Assembly: GCF_003865375.1 (NCBI RefSeq)
Contig: NZ_RQVS01000004.1
Coordinates: 62,001 to 126,000, forward strand
Direction: 5' to 3'
DNA length: 64,000 bases
From: Gulosibacter macacae
GTDB taxonomy: Bacteria > Actinomycetota > Actinomycetes > Actinomycetales > Microbacteriaceae
A model generated the notes under the pieces. The model was not told the origin of the DNA, did no database searches, and was given only the letters and a program-made list of their open reading frames with translations. Shown in pieces: positions 29,184 to 37,849 of this stretch (positions are counted from its first letter, which is position 1; each line of letters opens with the position of its first letter). Both the position numbers and the translations under genes were made by a program.

Positions 29184-30143
29184 ATGTCGAGTACCGACAC
29201 CGCTACCCCGACAGCGCCAACGCGTCCGGCCACCGTCCGGCGCGTGGGTGACACCGTATTTCAAACAATTTCGACCACCTCGGGCGCGCTCATCCTCGCG
29301 ATCCTCGCCGCGGTGTTTATCTTCCTGCTCGCGCAGGGTGCCCCGGCCATCTTCTCGCCGGTCACCGACGCGAATGACGACCACCTGCGTGCCACGGCCG
29401 GCAGCTTCGGCGACTACGTGCTCCCGCTCGTGTTCGGTACCGTGTGGTCCTCGCTGCTCGCCATGCTCATCGCGTTGCCGGTCGGCATCGGTGTGGCGCT
29501 GTTCATCAGTCACTTCTCGCCGCGTCGTTTCGCCGGCCCCCTCGGCTTCGTCATTGACATGCTCGCGGCGGTTCCCTCGGTCGTCTTCGGTCTCTGGGGC
29601 ATCCTGGTGTTTGCGCCCATCGCCGGCCCGCTCTACTCCTGGCTCGGCGAGAACATGTCGTGGATTCCGCTGTTCTCGGACAACCCGACCCCGACCGGTA
29701 AGAACATGATGACCGCAGCCATCGTGCTCGCAATCATGATCCTGCCGATCATCACCTCGCTCAGCCGCGAGATCTTCCTGCAGACCCCGCGCCTGCACGA
29801 AGAGGCTTCGCTCGCCCTCGGCGCCACGCGCTGGGAGATGGTCCAGCAGGCAGTCTTCCCGTACGCCAGCTCGGGCATCTTCGCATCCGGCATCCTCGCC
29901 CTGGGTCGCGCACTCGGCGAGACGATGGCCGTCACCATGGTGCTCTCATCGTCACCGATCATCACGTTCGAGCTGCTCTCCTCTGAGAACCCGCAGACGA
30001 TCGCCGCAAGTATCGCCAAGAACTTCCCCGAGGCTCACGGCACCGACTCGTCGACGCTCATCGCCGGTGGTCTGGTGCTGTTCGCGATCACCCTTGCGGT
30101 GAACTCGATCGGCCGCTGGATCGTCGCTCGCGGCAAGAAGTAG
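29184..30143 (+). CDS. pstC: Phosphate ABC transporter permease PstC
   Basis: This is an inner-membrane half of the high-affinity phosphate importer. Its 319 residues contain about six membrane helices. The ABC-permease loop is EEASLALGATRWEMVQQAVFP. I chose ATG 29184 because GGAAGG lies 9-10 bp upstream. The ATG at 29127 lacks a Shine-Dalgarno and would start within the intercistronic region. pstA follows after 12 bp. Confidence 0.95.
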   Translation: MSSTDTATPTAPTRPATVRRVGDTVFQTISTTSGALILAILAAVFIFLLAQGAPAIFSPVTDANDDHLRATAGSFGDYVLPLVFGTVWSSLLAMLIALPVGIGVALFISHFSPRRFAGPLGFVIDMLAAVPSVVFGLWGILVFAPIAGPLYSWLGENMSWIPLFSDNPTPTGKNMMTAAIVLAIMILPIITSLSREIFLQTPRLHEEASLALGATRWEMVQQAVFPYASSGIFASGILALGRALGETMAVTMVLSSSPIITFELLSSENPQTIAASIAKNFPEAHGTDSSTLIAGGLVLFAITLAVNSIGRWIVARGKK

Positions 30144-30155
30144 GAGCTGACCAAC

Positions 30156-31298
30156 ATGACTACTGCAACTACAACTCCTGCCGTCGCCACGCGACCGCAA
30201 AACTCGCTCACCGCGGGTCGGCTGCCGAAGGGTGCAAGCGCCGCGATTCTGCTCGGCAGCTTCGTCGTCAGCGCCATCATCTTCCTCATCGCTTGGATGG
30301 CCTCGGGCGACCCGTTCTTCACCGTTGTGGAGCGCTCGGGCAAGCTCACGCTCAACTTCAACTGGGGCGGCTGGCTCGCACTCGGTGCGGTCATCTACCT
30401 CATCGCGATCTACGGCATCTCGCGCGCCGTTGAGGGCCCCCGTCAGGCCACCAACCGCTTTGTCATGGGCCTCGTGACGACCGCGTTCGTGCTCGCGATC
30501 ATCCCGCTCGCCTCGCTCATCTACACGCTCGTCGTGAACGGCCTCCCCGGCATCGTGCAGCCGAACTTCTTCACCAACGACGCGTCGGTTCCCGGCCAGC
30601 GTGGTGCGCTGCACGCGATCGTGGGTACGCTGCTCATCACCCTCGCGACCTCGCTCATCTCGGTGCCAATCGGTATCTTCACGGCCATCTACCTCGTTGA
30701 GTACGGCAAGGGCAACATCATGTCGAAGGCGATCAACTTCTTCGTCGACGTGATGACCGGCATCCCCTCTATCGTCGCGGGTCTGTTCGCCTACGCCCTA
30801 TTCGCGCTCATCACCACGGCCACCGGTGGCGACCTCACGACGGTGCGCGCCGGTATCGTTGGTGCGATCGCGCTCGTGGTGCTCATGATCCCGACTGTCG
30901 TGCGCTCGAGCGAAGAGATGATCCGCCTTGTCCCCCATGAGCTTCGTGAAGCCTCGTACGCGCTCGGTGTGCCGAAGTGGCGCACGATTAGCAAGGTTGT
31001 GCTCCCCACCTGTCTCGCGGGTCTCGTGACCGGTGTGCTTCTCGCCATCGCTCGCGTCATCGGTGAAACCGCTCCGCTGCTTGTTGCCGCGGGTCTGTTC
31101 CTCCGCATGAACGGCGACCTGTTCAACAACCAGATGGCATCACTCCCGACGTTCGTCTACCAGCAGTGGGGCTTCACCACCGAAGAGGGCAACCTGCTTG
31201 CCTGGGGTGGCGCGCTCATGCTTCTCGTCATCGTCATGCTCCTCAACGTGGTCGGCCGCCTCGTGTCCCACTTCTTCTCCCCGAAGGGCGACCGCTAG
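30156..31298 (+). CDS. pstA: Phosphate ABC transporter permease PstA
   Basis: This is the second membrane subunit of the phosphate importer (380 residues). The N-terminal third has an additional pair of hydrophobic segments before the six-helix permease core, as in other actinobacterial PstA proteins. The EAA-type loop REASYALGVPKWRTISKVVLP contacts PstB. TAGGAGC precedes the ATG, and the gene sits between pstC and pstB in one operon. Confidence 0.95.
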   Translation: MTTATTTPAVATRPQNSLTAGRLPKGASAAILLGSFVVSAIIFLIAWMASGDPFFTVVERSGKLTLNFNWGGWLALGAVIYLIAIYGISRAVEGPRQATNRFVMGLVTTAFVLAIIPLASLIYTLVVNGLPGIVQPNFFTNDASVPGQRGALHAIVGTLLITLATSLISVPIGIFTAIYLVEYGKGNIMSKAINFFVDVMTGIPSIVAGLFAYALFALITTATGGDLTTVRAGIVGAIALVVLMIPTVVRSSEEMIRLVPHELREASYALGVPKWRTISKVVLPTCLAGLVTGVLLAIARVIGETAPLLVAAGLFLRMNGDLFNNQMASLPTFVYQQWGFTTEEGNLLAWGGALMLLVIVMLLNVVGRLVSHFFSPKGDR

Positions 31299-31341
31299 GT
31301 CGGGCCCGCGCGATTTTTAGAATTTAGAAAAGGAACTCTCT

Positions 31342-32121
31342 ATGTCTAAGAGCATTGAAATCAAGGACCTCGACATCTACTACGACAAGTTCAAGGCTGT
31401 CGAGAATGTCAACATGACGATCGAACCGAAGAGCGTCACCGCCTTCATCGGCCCCTCGGGCTGTGGCAAGTCGACCGTGCTGCGTTCGATCAATCGCATG
31501 CACGAGGTCATCCCCAAGGCCTGGGTTGACGGCCAGATCCTCCTCGACGGCGACGACCTCTACGGCGCAGGCGTTGACCCGGTGCGCGTGCGCAGCCAGA
31601 TTGGCATGGTCTTCCAGCGTCCGAACCCCTTCCCCACCATGTCGATTGGCGAGAACGTGCTTGCGGGCGTGAAGCTCAACAACAAGCGCATCTCGAAGAA
31701 GGACGCCGACGAACTCGTCGAGACCTCGCTTCGCGGCGCCAACCTCTGGGAAGAGGTCAAGGACCGTCTCGACGCCCCGGGCGCCGGCCTCTCGGGTGGT
31801 CAGCAGCAGCGTCTGTGCATCGCGCGCGCCATCGCGGTGAAGCCCGACGTGCTCCTCATGGACGAGCCCTGCTCGGCGCTCGACCCGATCTCGACGCTCG
31901 CGATTGAGGACCTCATCCACGAACTCAAGACCGACTACACGATCGTCATCGTGACGCACAACATGCAGCAGGCGACCCGTGTGTCGGACAAGACCGGCTT
32001 CTTCAACATCGCTGGCACCGGCAAGCCCGGCAAGCTCATCGAGTTTGACGAGACCCGCACGATCTTCGAGAACCCGGCGAACCAGCAGACCCAGGACTAC
32101 GTCACCGGCCGCTTCGGCTAA
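31342..32121 (+). CDS. pstB: Phosphate ABC transporter ATPase PstB
   Basis: This ATPase powers phosphate import. Its 259 residues have the PstB-specific INRMHEVIP segment and Walker [10 protein letters not shown] (about 38-46). The Q-loop is [10 protein letters not shown], the signature is [16 protein letters not shown], and Walker B is [18 protein letters not shown] precedes the ATG, and an intrinsic terminator follows. Regulation goes with the pst operon PHO box. Confidence 0.98.
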   Translation: MSKSIEIKDLDIYYDKFKAVENVNMTIEPKSVTAFIGPSGCGKSTVLRSINRMHEVIPKAWVDGQILLDGDDLYGAGVDPVRVRSQIGMVFQRPNPFPTMSIGENVLAGVKLNNKRISKKDADELVETSLRGANLWEEVKDRLDAPGAGLSGGQQQRLCIARAIAVKPDVLLMDEPCSALDPISTLAIEDLIHELKTDYTIVIVTHNMQQATRVSDKTGFFNIAGTGKPGKLIEFDETRTIFENPANQQTQDYVTGRFG

Positions 32122-32141
32122 GCCCGCGTAGTGCGCGCTAC

Positions 32142-32174
32142 GGCCCCGGCTCCCTTGTGGAGTCGGGGCCTTTT
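32142..32174 (+). terminator. Intrinsic terminator of the pst operon
   Basis: A 12-bp stem with one mismatch (32142-32153 and 32159-32170), GGCCCCG core, is followed directly by TTTT (32171-32174). Confidence 0.9.
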
Positions 32175-32180
32175 CGCATG

Positions 32181-32268
32181 AAAAATGCCGGACCGCAGAA
32201 CGCCTCTCGGCGGAAGGCCGCTCGCAGCGGCGAAAAATGGAGCCCGGGGTTACTGCGGCCCGGCAGGT
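32181..32268 (-). ncRNA. Candidate structured small RNA, unassigned
   Basis: On the reverse strand a promoter-like pair, TTGAGC (32297-32302) and TACAGT (32273-32278) with an 18-bp spacer, points at an RNA starting near 32268. The RNA folds into a three-way shape: a 13-bp closing stem (32253-32265 with 32186-32198), a hairpin GCCGCT-GCG-AGCGGC, and a hairpin CGCC-GAGA-GGCG with a GNRA loop. It ends in UUUUU (32181-32185). The closing stem is complete only on this strand, where its one irregular pair is G-U (it would be A-C on the other). I do not recognise the family, and it lacks the SRP RNA core. There is no convincing protein frame. Confidence 0.5.
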
Positions 32269-32344
32269 CACCACTGTACCCGGCGAATCGGGATGCGCTC
32301 AAGGGCACGTTGCTCGCGCTGCGCGAACAGGCAGCATCCGCGTT

Positions 32345-32971
32345 CTAGTCGAGTCGGCCGTCGCGCGCCAGAGCCGCCGAAGCCGCAAGATCCTTCGAGA
32401 ATTCGAGGTAGCGAGCCGAGCGCAGGGTGACGAGCGAGGCGTGCTCGGGGTCATCCGCATCCGTGACTTCGGCGAGCGCGTGGCTTCCGAGTGACATCAC
32501 GGCGCTGAACGCGGCGGCGCGAGCCAGTGCATCCGCAAAGTCGCCGACGAACGCACCGCGCAAGATCTCTTCGGTGAGCGCACGAATCTCACGCGGGCCG
32601 GTCGGCTCAACCGCCCCGGCCACGATATGGCTGATCGAACGGTCAACCGCGACGCCGCGGCGGTACACCTCGGCGGTGCCGACAGCATCTCGCGAAACCG
32701 CTGCGTGGATGAGATACAGCCGCCAGAGCGATCCCGGCAGTGAGCGGGCCGCTGAGCGCGACCAGAGTTCGGCCACATCGTCGATGCCATTCTCGATCGT
32801 GTAGCGCACCGTGCGGGCGACCACCTCGGGGTCATCACTCCCCCGCACCCGGTGGAGCAGCGCCTGCGCGGTCTCATGCGCGATGCGGCTGATCGTCGCG
32901 GGATCTTCGGCGCCTTTGACAACATCGAACGCCTCGATCGGCAGGCGCACTGGACGGTGCGGTCGCTCCAT
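32345..32971 (-). CDS. Conserved actinobacterial hypothetical protein
   Basis: This 208-residue soluble, mostly helical protein has no recognised catalytic motif. It reads as the conserved actinobacterial family with the segments RIAHETAQALLHRV, ELWSRSAARSLPGSLWRLYL and REIRALTEEILRGAF. Such proteins have no established function. An AAAGGAGA Shine-Dalgarno lies before the ATG. It is divergent from a membrane protein gene. Confidence 0.78.
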   Translation of the reverse strand: MERPHRPVRLPIEAFDVVKGAEDPATISRIAHETAQALLHRVRGSDDPEVVARTVRYTIENGIDDVAELWSRSAARSLPGSLWRLYLIHAAVSRDAVGTAEVYRRGVAVDRSISHIVAGAVEPTGPREIRALTEEILRGAFVGDFADALARAAAFSAVMSLGSHALAEVTDADDPEHASLVTLRSARYLEFSKDLAASAALARDGRLD

Positions 32972-33105
32972 ACGTGCTCTCCTTTCAATCGCGGCTTGCG
33001 CATCTAAGTCTGCGCGCCCAAGGGCGAGGATGCGAACTCGTTCGCTTGTCGCGCATCCCGCGTTGCCGGGCGGGTCGTGCCCGCCGCCGCCGTAGGCTGG
33101 CAGTC

Positions 33106-33813
33106 ATGGCCCTTCGTAGTGACTCCCCCGCCCCCGATGCTGCCCGCGATGACGCTGCCCTGAGCGGCACCGTGGATGGGCGGAGCTTGCCCGAACACAC
33201 GGTCAAGCGAGTCACGGCCGCGGTGCTTGCAGTGGTGCTGCTTGTGACGCTCTTCGTGCCCTGGTGGCTCACTGACCCGGTCGTGCGACTTGAGTTCCCC
33301 GTGTTCGCCGGCTGGCAGCTGTTCGCGGCCGGGCTCGGCATTGCGCCGTTTGCGGGTTACACGGGCTTTTCGGTGTTCGGCAATGTATTGCTCGGTGTCG
33401 TGCCGGTATTGCCCTTGCTAGTACTCATTGCGCTGCTCGTGGTGCGGGCCACGAAGCCGCGAGCGCTCCCGGGAACGACCATCGTGCTCTGGGCCGTGTT
33501 TGCGTTCCTCGCCGCGATATGGCTGGTTGTGCTCGGCTGGGCGCGACTCAACGCCACGCAGGGCGAGCATCCGGCCACCTGGGGGCTACTCATCGCAACG
33601 ATCGTGTCGCTGTTCACCGCAACCGCGTTCGGCAATTGGTGGCGGCTCGGCGAGAAGTCGCTGTGGCCGCGGCGCGGCGGCCTGCGCCTTGGTGCCGCCG
33701 AAGAGCCCAATGATGGCGATGCGCTGACGACCGAACAATTGCTCCAGGCGCTCGATGAGGAGGATGCGGCGAAGCCTGCCCCCGACGACGAGGGTGACAA
33801 ACCGAGTCGCTAG
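33106..33813 (+). CDS. Hypothetical four-helix membrane protein
   Basis: This 235-residue protein has a hydrophilic N-terminus (1-33), four membrane helices (about 36-56, 80-110, 125-147 and 152-172) and a charged C-terminal tail rich in Glu, Asp and Pro. No family is recognised. The start at 33106 is supported by TAGGCT (33093-33098) ending 7 bases upstream, the leaderless pattern. A longer frame from 32974 would overlap the divergent gene's promoter. tRNA-Lys follows. Confidence 0.75.
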   Translation: MALRSDSPAPDAARDDAALSGTVDGRSLPEHTVKRVTAAVLAVVLLVTLFVPWWLTDPVVRLEFPVFAGWQLFAAGLGIAPFAGYTGFSVFGNVLLGVVPVLPLLVLIALLVVRATKPRALPGTTIVLWAVFAFLAAIWLVVLGWARLNATQGEHPATWGLLIATIVSLFTATAFGNWWRLGEKSLWPRRGGLRLGAAEEPNDGDALTTEQLLQALDEEDAAKPAPDDEGDKPSR

Positions 33814-33835
33814 AGGCGCTACCCTAGTAGCCGAC

Positions 33836-33908
33836 GGGCCTATAGCTCAGCTGGCAGAGCATCGGACTTTTAATCCGCGGGTCGCGGGTTCGAGCCCCGC
33901 TGGGCCCA
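33836..33908 (+). tRNA. tRNA-Lys (anticodon TTT)
   Basis: This is a 73-base cloverleaf. The acceptor stem GGGCCTA pairs with TGGGCCC (one G-T pair). The D-arm is AGCTCAGCTGGCAGAGC, the anticodon loop is CTTTTAA, and the T-arm is GGGTTCGAGCCCC. A TACCCT hexamer (33820-33825) is a likely -10. Confidence 0.97.
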
Positions 33909-34001
33909 CTTACTTTCCTCACGTGTTCACCTGAGACTCACCGGAAGCTCGGCAAGACTGCTTCGAACGGTCGCACCGCGCGGCCGAAACGGAGGCTCAT
34001 C

Positions 34002-34493
34002 ATGACGGACTTCGCCGATATTGACCCAGATGTGCTTGGCCTCGACGTGAGCGAGTGGGTCAACTCCGATCCGATTGACGCCGCATCGCTGCGCGGGCAG
34101 GTGGTCATGGTCGAGACCTTCCAAATGCTCTGCCCCGGATGCATTGAGCACGGCCTGCCGACAGCCCGCCGCGTACACAATGCGCTGAGCAATCAGGGCG
34201 TTCGAGTGCTCGGCCTGCACACGGTGTTTGAGCACCACAAGGTGCAAGATGCGGATGCGCTGCGCGTGTTCGTCGCCGAGTATCGCTTCCCCTTCCCCAT
34301 CGGTATTGACCGACCGGTTCCTGGGCGGGCGATCCCCTCGACAATGGACCGCTATCAATTGCAGGGCACCCCCTCAACGCTCGTTGCCGATCGAGCCGGA
34401 CGCATCCGCAGCATCTCGTTCGGCCAGGTCGACGAGATCAAACTCGCCGCACTGCTCGGACGAGTGCTCGCCGAGCCAGCGCCGGAAGGCTAG
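34002..34493 (+). CDS. Thioredoxin-fold (TlpA/redoxin-like) protein
   Basis: This 163-residue cytosolic protein has a redox CPGC motif (ETFQMLCPGCIEHGLP, Cys near residues 44 and 47) and the cis-proline region QGTPSTLVADRAGRI. It resembles AhpC/TlpA-type redoxins and may reduce disulfides or peroxides. GGAGG precedes the ATG. Its stop abuts the convergent lysE stop. No signal peptide is present. The partner is unknown. Confidence 0.85.
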   Translation: MTDFADIDPDVLGLDVSEWVNSDPIDAASLRGQVVMVETFQMLCPGCIEHGLPTARRVHNALSNQGVRVLGLHTVFEHHKVQDADALRVFVAEYRFPFPIGIDRPVPGRAIPSTMDRYQLQGTPSTLVADRAGRIRSISFGQVDEIKLAALLGRVLAEPAPEG

Positions 34494-35120
34494 CTACATC
34501 GCCCCAAACGCGAGGCTGGCCGCCAGCGCGAACATGATGAGCGCGATGACCACATCGAGGATGCGCCATGACAGCGGCTTCGCGAACAGCGGCCGCAGAA
34601 AGCGCGCACCAAAGCCGAGTGTGAAGAACCAGGCGAAACTCGCCGAGGCCGCCCCCGCTCCAAACCACCAGCGATTCTCGGCGTAGCTCGTTGCGACCGA
34701 CCCCATGAGCATCACGGTGTCGAGGTAGACGTGCGGGTTAAGCCAGGTAATTGCCGCGATCGAGAGCATGACGAGCTTGAGCGAGGTGCGCGAGCCACCC
34801 TCATCCGTGTTGAGCACCTCGGGCTTGAACGCGCGCCGCAACGCGAAGATGCCGTAGCCAATCAGGAACAGGATGCCGCCCCAGCGAATGACGCCCAGGA
34901 GCCACGGCACGAGTTGCAGGAGTGCCCCGAGACCGAAGATGCCGAAGAAGATGAGGATCGCATCCGAGCTCGCACAAAACAGCACCACCGGTAACACATG
35001 CTCGCGACGCAAGCCCTGCCGAAGCACGAACGCGTTCTGTGCGCCGAGCGCAATAATGAGCGAGAGACTGAAGCCGAAACCGGCGAGCGCCGCAGCAACG
35101 GCAGTGGACTGAGTGAGCAC
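34494..35120 (-). CDS. lysE: Amino-acid exporter, LysE/ArgO family
   Basis: This inner-membrane exporter of basic amino acids (lysine or arginine) has 208 residues and about six helices, with the family signature ALGAQNAFVLRQGLRREH near the N-terminus and TWLNPHVYLDTVMLMGS. It is divergent from the LysG-type regulator, the classic lysEG layout. The GTG start lies 6 bases after a reverse-strand TACGCT (35127-35132), suggesting leaderless expression. Confidence 0.93.
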   Translation of the reverse strand: MLTQSTAVAAALAGFGFSLSLIIALGAQNAFVLRQGLRREHVLPVVLFCASSDAILIFFGIFGLGALLQLVPWLLGVIRWGGILFLIGYGIFALRRAFKPEVLNTDEGGSRTSLKLVMLSIAAITWLNPHVYLDTVMLMGSVATSYAENRWWFGAGAASASFAWFFTLGFGARFLRPLFAKPLSWRILDVVIALIMFALAASLAFGAM

Positions 35121-35188
35121 CCAGCGAGCGTATTGACTCGCACAACAACAGTCCAGTTCAGGATTCTTGGCCTACATTAGTAGCTCTA

Positions 35189-36040
35189 ATGGAACTTGAA
35201 CTCGCGCGCCTGCGCGCCCTCGCCGCCGCCGTCGACCAGGGCACTTTCGACGCGGCCGCCGCGGCGCTGCACGTCACCCCGTCGGCGATCAGCCAGCGCA
35301 TCCGCGCACTCGAAAAGGATGCAGGTCGGGTGCTGCTCATTCGCTCCCGACCCGTGGTGCCGACCGCCGCTGGCGAGAGCCTGCTGCGCCTCGCGCGCCA
35401 AATCGACGTGCTCGCGGCCGACGCGGCGCTCGCACTCGACGGGCCCGCCGCATCCCTGCCCATCGCCGTCAATGCCGACTCGCTCTCGACCTGGGTGTTG
35501 CCGACGCTTGCGCCGCTTGCCGCCGAGATCGCGTTCGAGTTTCACCGCGGCGACCAATCGCGCACGCTCGAGCAATTGCGCGCCGGCACGGTGGTCGCGG
35601 CCATCAGCTCTGATGATGAGCCGGTGCAGGGATGCACGGTCAGCAGGCTTGGCGCCATGCGATATCTGCCGGTTGCTGCGGCCTCGTATTGCGCCCGTTG
35701 GTTTCCGAATGGCGCGGATGCGGCAACGCTCGCACACGCGCCGGTGCTCGAGTTTGATGAGCACGATGATCTGCAGCGGCAGGTGCTCGAGCGCATCGCC
35801 CCTGGCGCCGCACCGCCGCGACATCGGGTGCCCGGCTCGGTCGACTTCGCGGCGGCAGCGCGTCTCGGCTTCGGCTGGGGCATGGTGCCCGAGCCGCAGC
35901 TCACGGCCGATCTCGTGCCTATCCTCGCGGATGCGGCGATCGATGTGCCGCTCTACTGGCACGCCTGGACGCTGGGCACGCCAGCCCTCGAGCGCACTGC
36001 GGCAGCACTCCTGACCGCGGCGGCGCAGTCACTGCGATAG
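35189..36040 (+). CDS. lysG: LysR-family regulator, LysG/ArgP type
   Basis: This activator of the lysE exporter is expected to bind lysine, arginine or histidine as co-inducer. Its 283 residues comprise an N-terminal winged helix (AAALHVTPSAISQRIRALE, residues 24-42) and a periplasmic-binding-like effector domain (from about 90, starting SLPIAVNADSLSTWVLP). The 68-bp divergent region with lysE must hold the operator. The frame ends 11 bp before the convergent M23 peptidase stop. Confidence 0.93.
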   Translation: MELELARLRALAAAVDQGTFDAAAAALHVTPSAISQRIRALEKDAGRVLLIRSRPVVPTAAGESLLRLARQIDVLAADAALALDGPAASLPIAVNADSLSTWVLPTLAPLAAEIAFEFHRGDQSRTLEQLRAGTVVAAISSDDEPVQGCTVSRLGAMRYLPVAAASYCARWFPNGADAATLAHAPVLEFDEHDDLQRQVLERIAPGAAPPRHRVPGSVDFAAAARLGFGWGMVPEPQLTADLVPILADAAIDVPLYWHAWTLGTPALERTAAALLTAAAQSLR

Positions 36041-36051
36041 CAGAGAACTGC

Positions 36052-37635
36052 CTAGAGACCACGTGCGGTGAGCCAACCCATCGCATCAATTGGCTGGCCA
36101 GCCACCACCACTTCAAGGTGCAGGTGACAGCCGGTGGAAAGACCGGTGGTGCCAGCGAGCGCAATAGCTTGCCCCGCGACAACCCGTTCACCCACCCGTA
36201 CACCGAGCCCGCCATCGGCAATATGCGAATACGAAATGCGGGTGCCATCGGCGAGCATAATTTCAATGTGATTGCCGTAGGTACCGAGCCAGCCTGAGTA
36301 GGTCACCGTGCCCGCAGCGACCGCATAGATGGTAACGCCGCAGGTTCCGCCGGTCACGAAATCGGTACCGTAGTGCATTGCCGAACCGCCATTGACTGGA
36401 TGCGTACGCGGACCAAACGGGCTGGAAATCGTTGCGTTCGCCATCGGTGCGGCAAACCCGAGCGCATTCACGGCACCGGGTGGCGAGGCGAGCAATGTCT
36501 GGCGCGTTGCGATCATGGTCGACAGATAGCTCGTGGGCGCCACGTTATAGCCGAGTTCGCGCAGGATATCGGCGAGCACATTCTGGTTGTTCTCGGCGAT
36601 ATTGAGCTGGCTCGTGAGCCATTGCTGCGCCGCCACGGCGTCAGTCTTGGCCGTTTCAGCTTCGTCTTCGAGCCGTTCAGCTTCGTCGCGCGCGACCTCA
36701 GCGCTGTCGAGTAGCCGGTCGATTTCGATCGCGGTGGCCTCGGCGAGGGCGCTGAGTTCAGACTCGTTCACCGAGAGCGCCGAGACGACACCGTATTGGT
36801 AGAGCAGGTCATCGTGCGGGTCGACCGAGAGGAACACCCCGAGCTCGGGAGGAACGACGTAGCTTCCCGAACGCATTCGTTGCACGAGCATCCCGACCGT
36901 TTCGTCAGAGAGGGTCGCGTTATCGCGCAGGATTGTCGCGTCAGCCTCGAGCTGATCGACGGTGCCGCGCGCTTCTTCGGCGGCGGTGCGGGCGAGATCG
37001 TAGGCAGCGCCGGTCTGGTCAACCTTCGTTTGTGCCTCGCGCAGCGCATCGTCGATGAGCTTGAGTTGCGCCTCAACCTGTCTCGCGAATTGCGCCACCG
37101 CGGCCGGGTCACCGGCCACGCGCTGCATGTCTTCGCGGGTGGCGAAGTCGATTACACCGAGGTCGGGCGCACCTGTGGGCGTCGAAGCGGGTGGCGTCAC
37201 GCCCGGCGTGGGTGTTGCTATCGGGGCGCCGCCGCTGGTCGGCGGCGTCGTGGGGCCAGCCGTCTCAGTTGGATTGCTCGGTGTCGGATTGCTCGGTGTC
37301 GGATCGCTCGGTGTCGGGTCGCTTGGCACCGGGTCGGTAGATGTCGGGTCGCTCGGTGCCGGGTCACTCGGCGTGGGATCAGTGGTTGACCCGGGATCGC
37401 TCGGTGGCGTGGAATCGCTCGGGGGCGCCGGATCAGCCGGTTCTGCGACCGGCGGCGCGGCCGGGTCAACCGTGCGCACGGCCGGTGCCGCAGGACCTGC
37501 GACCGCCGCGAGCGCTGGGCCCCCGAGCAAAAGGGTGGATGCGGTGAGCGCTGCGAGCATCCAGCGGGCACGCTTCGGTACTGCTACCGACCAATTGCCA
37601 CTCATGCGACCGCCCGCCACCTGAGGGGAGCGCAT
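36052..37635 (-). CDS. Secreted M23-family peptidoglycan peptidase
   Basis: This cell-wall endopeptidase homologue has 527 residues from the ATG at 37635. In order it has a signal peptide or anchor (about 25-47), a long Pro/Ser/Asp/Thr repeat linker (about 55-150), a coiled-coil region (about 165-365) and a C-terminal LytM domain. The zinc ligands are kept: HYGTDF supplies His and Asp, and CHLHLEV the HxH pair. This suggests an active enzyme, perhaps for cell separation. GGGAG lies 11 bases before the chosen start. ATG 37605 is an alternative, so the exact N-terminus is uncertain. Confidence 0.88.
   Translation of the reverse strand: MRSPQVAGGRMSGNWSVAVPKRARWMLAALTASTLLLGGPALAAVAGPAAPAVRTVDPAAPPVAEPADPAPPSDSTPPSDPGSTTDPTPSDPAPSDPTSTDPVPSDPTPSDPTPSNPTPSNPTETAGPTTPPTSGGAPIATPTPGVTPPASTPTGAPDLGVIDFATREDMQRVAGDPAAVAQFARQVEAQLKLIDDALREAQTKVDQTGAAYDLARTAAEEARGTVDQLEADATILRDNATLSDETVGMLVQRMRSGSYVVPPELGVFLSVDPHDDLLYQYGVVSALSVNESELSALAEATAIEIDRLLDSAEVARDEAERLEDEAETAKTDAVAAQQWLTSQLNIAENNQNVLADILRELGYNVAPTSYLSTMIATRQTLLASPPGAVNALGFAAPMANATISSPFGPRTHPVNGGSAMHYGTDFVTGGTCGVTIYAVAAGTVTYSGWLGTYGNHIEIMLADGTRISYSHIADGGLGVRVGERVVAGQAIALAGTTGLSTGCHLHLEVVVAGQPIDAMGWLTARGL
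37262..37400. repeat. Tandem 15-bp coding repeats (Ser-Asp-Pro-Thr) in the M23 gene
   Basis: The core words GGATCGCTCGGTGTC and its variants repeat about nine times, encoding Pro-Ser-Asp/Asn-Pro-Thr units in the wall-spanning linker. Such arrays readily change copy number. Confidence 0.85.
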
Positions 37636-37849
37636 CCTTGCGACTTCTCCCTTGATAACGCCCATTGTCCACCCTGAACCTGAATCAAGTCCACTATTCA
37701 ACCCAGACTTCTTCACACCTCGGTCTATTTCGCTGTGTTTCGTGCTACCTCCGCGTTGTTGGCTCGGTCACGTACTCTGCATGCAGGCACCGGCACCGGT
37801 GCCGAGCCGCCCTGGCTAGCCCGAATCACAGGTTTCTTCGGAGGACGCG

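Noticed and set aside
32157-32348. A 63-codon forward frame after pstB
   Set aside because: It starts inside the pst terminator, lacks a ribosome site, and overlaps the candidate reverse-strand RNA. It is not supported as a protein.
37262-37400. Tandem repeats that might suggest a CRISPR array
   Set aside because: The units are 15-bp codon repeats in frame within the M23 peptidase gene, without spacers. No cas genes are present.
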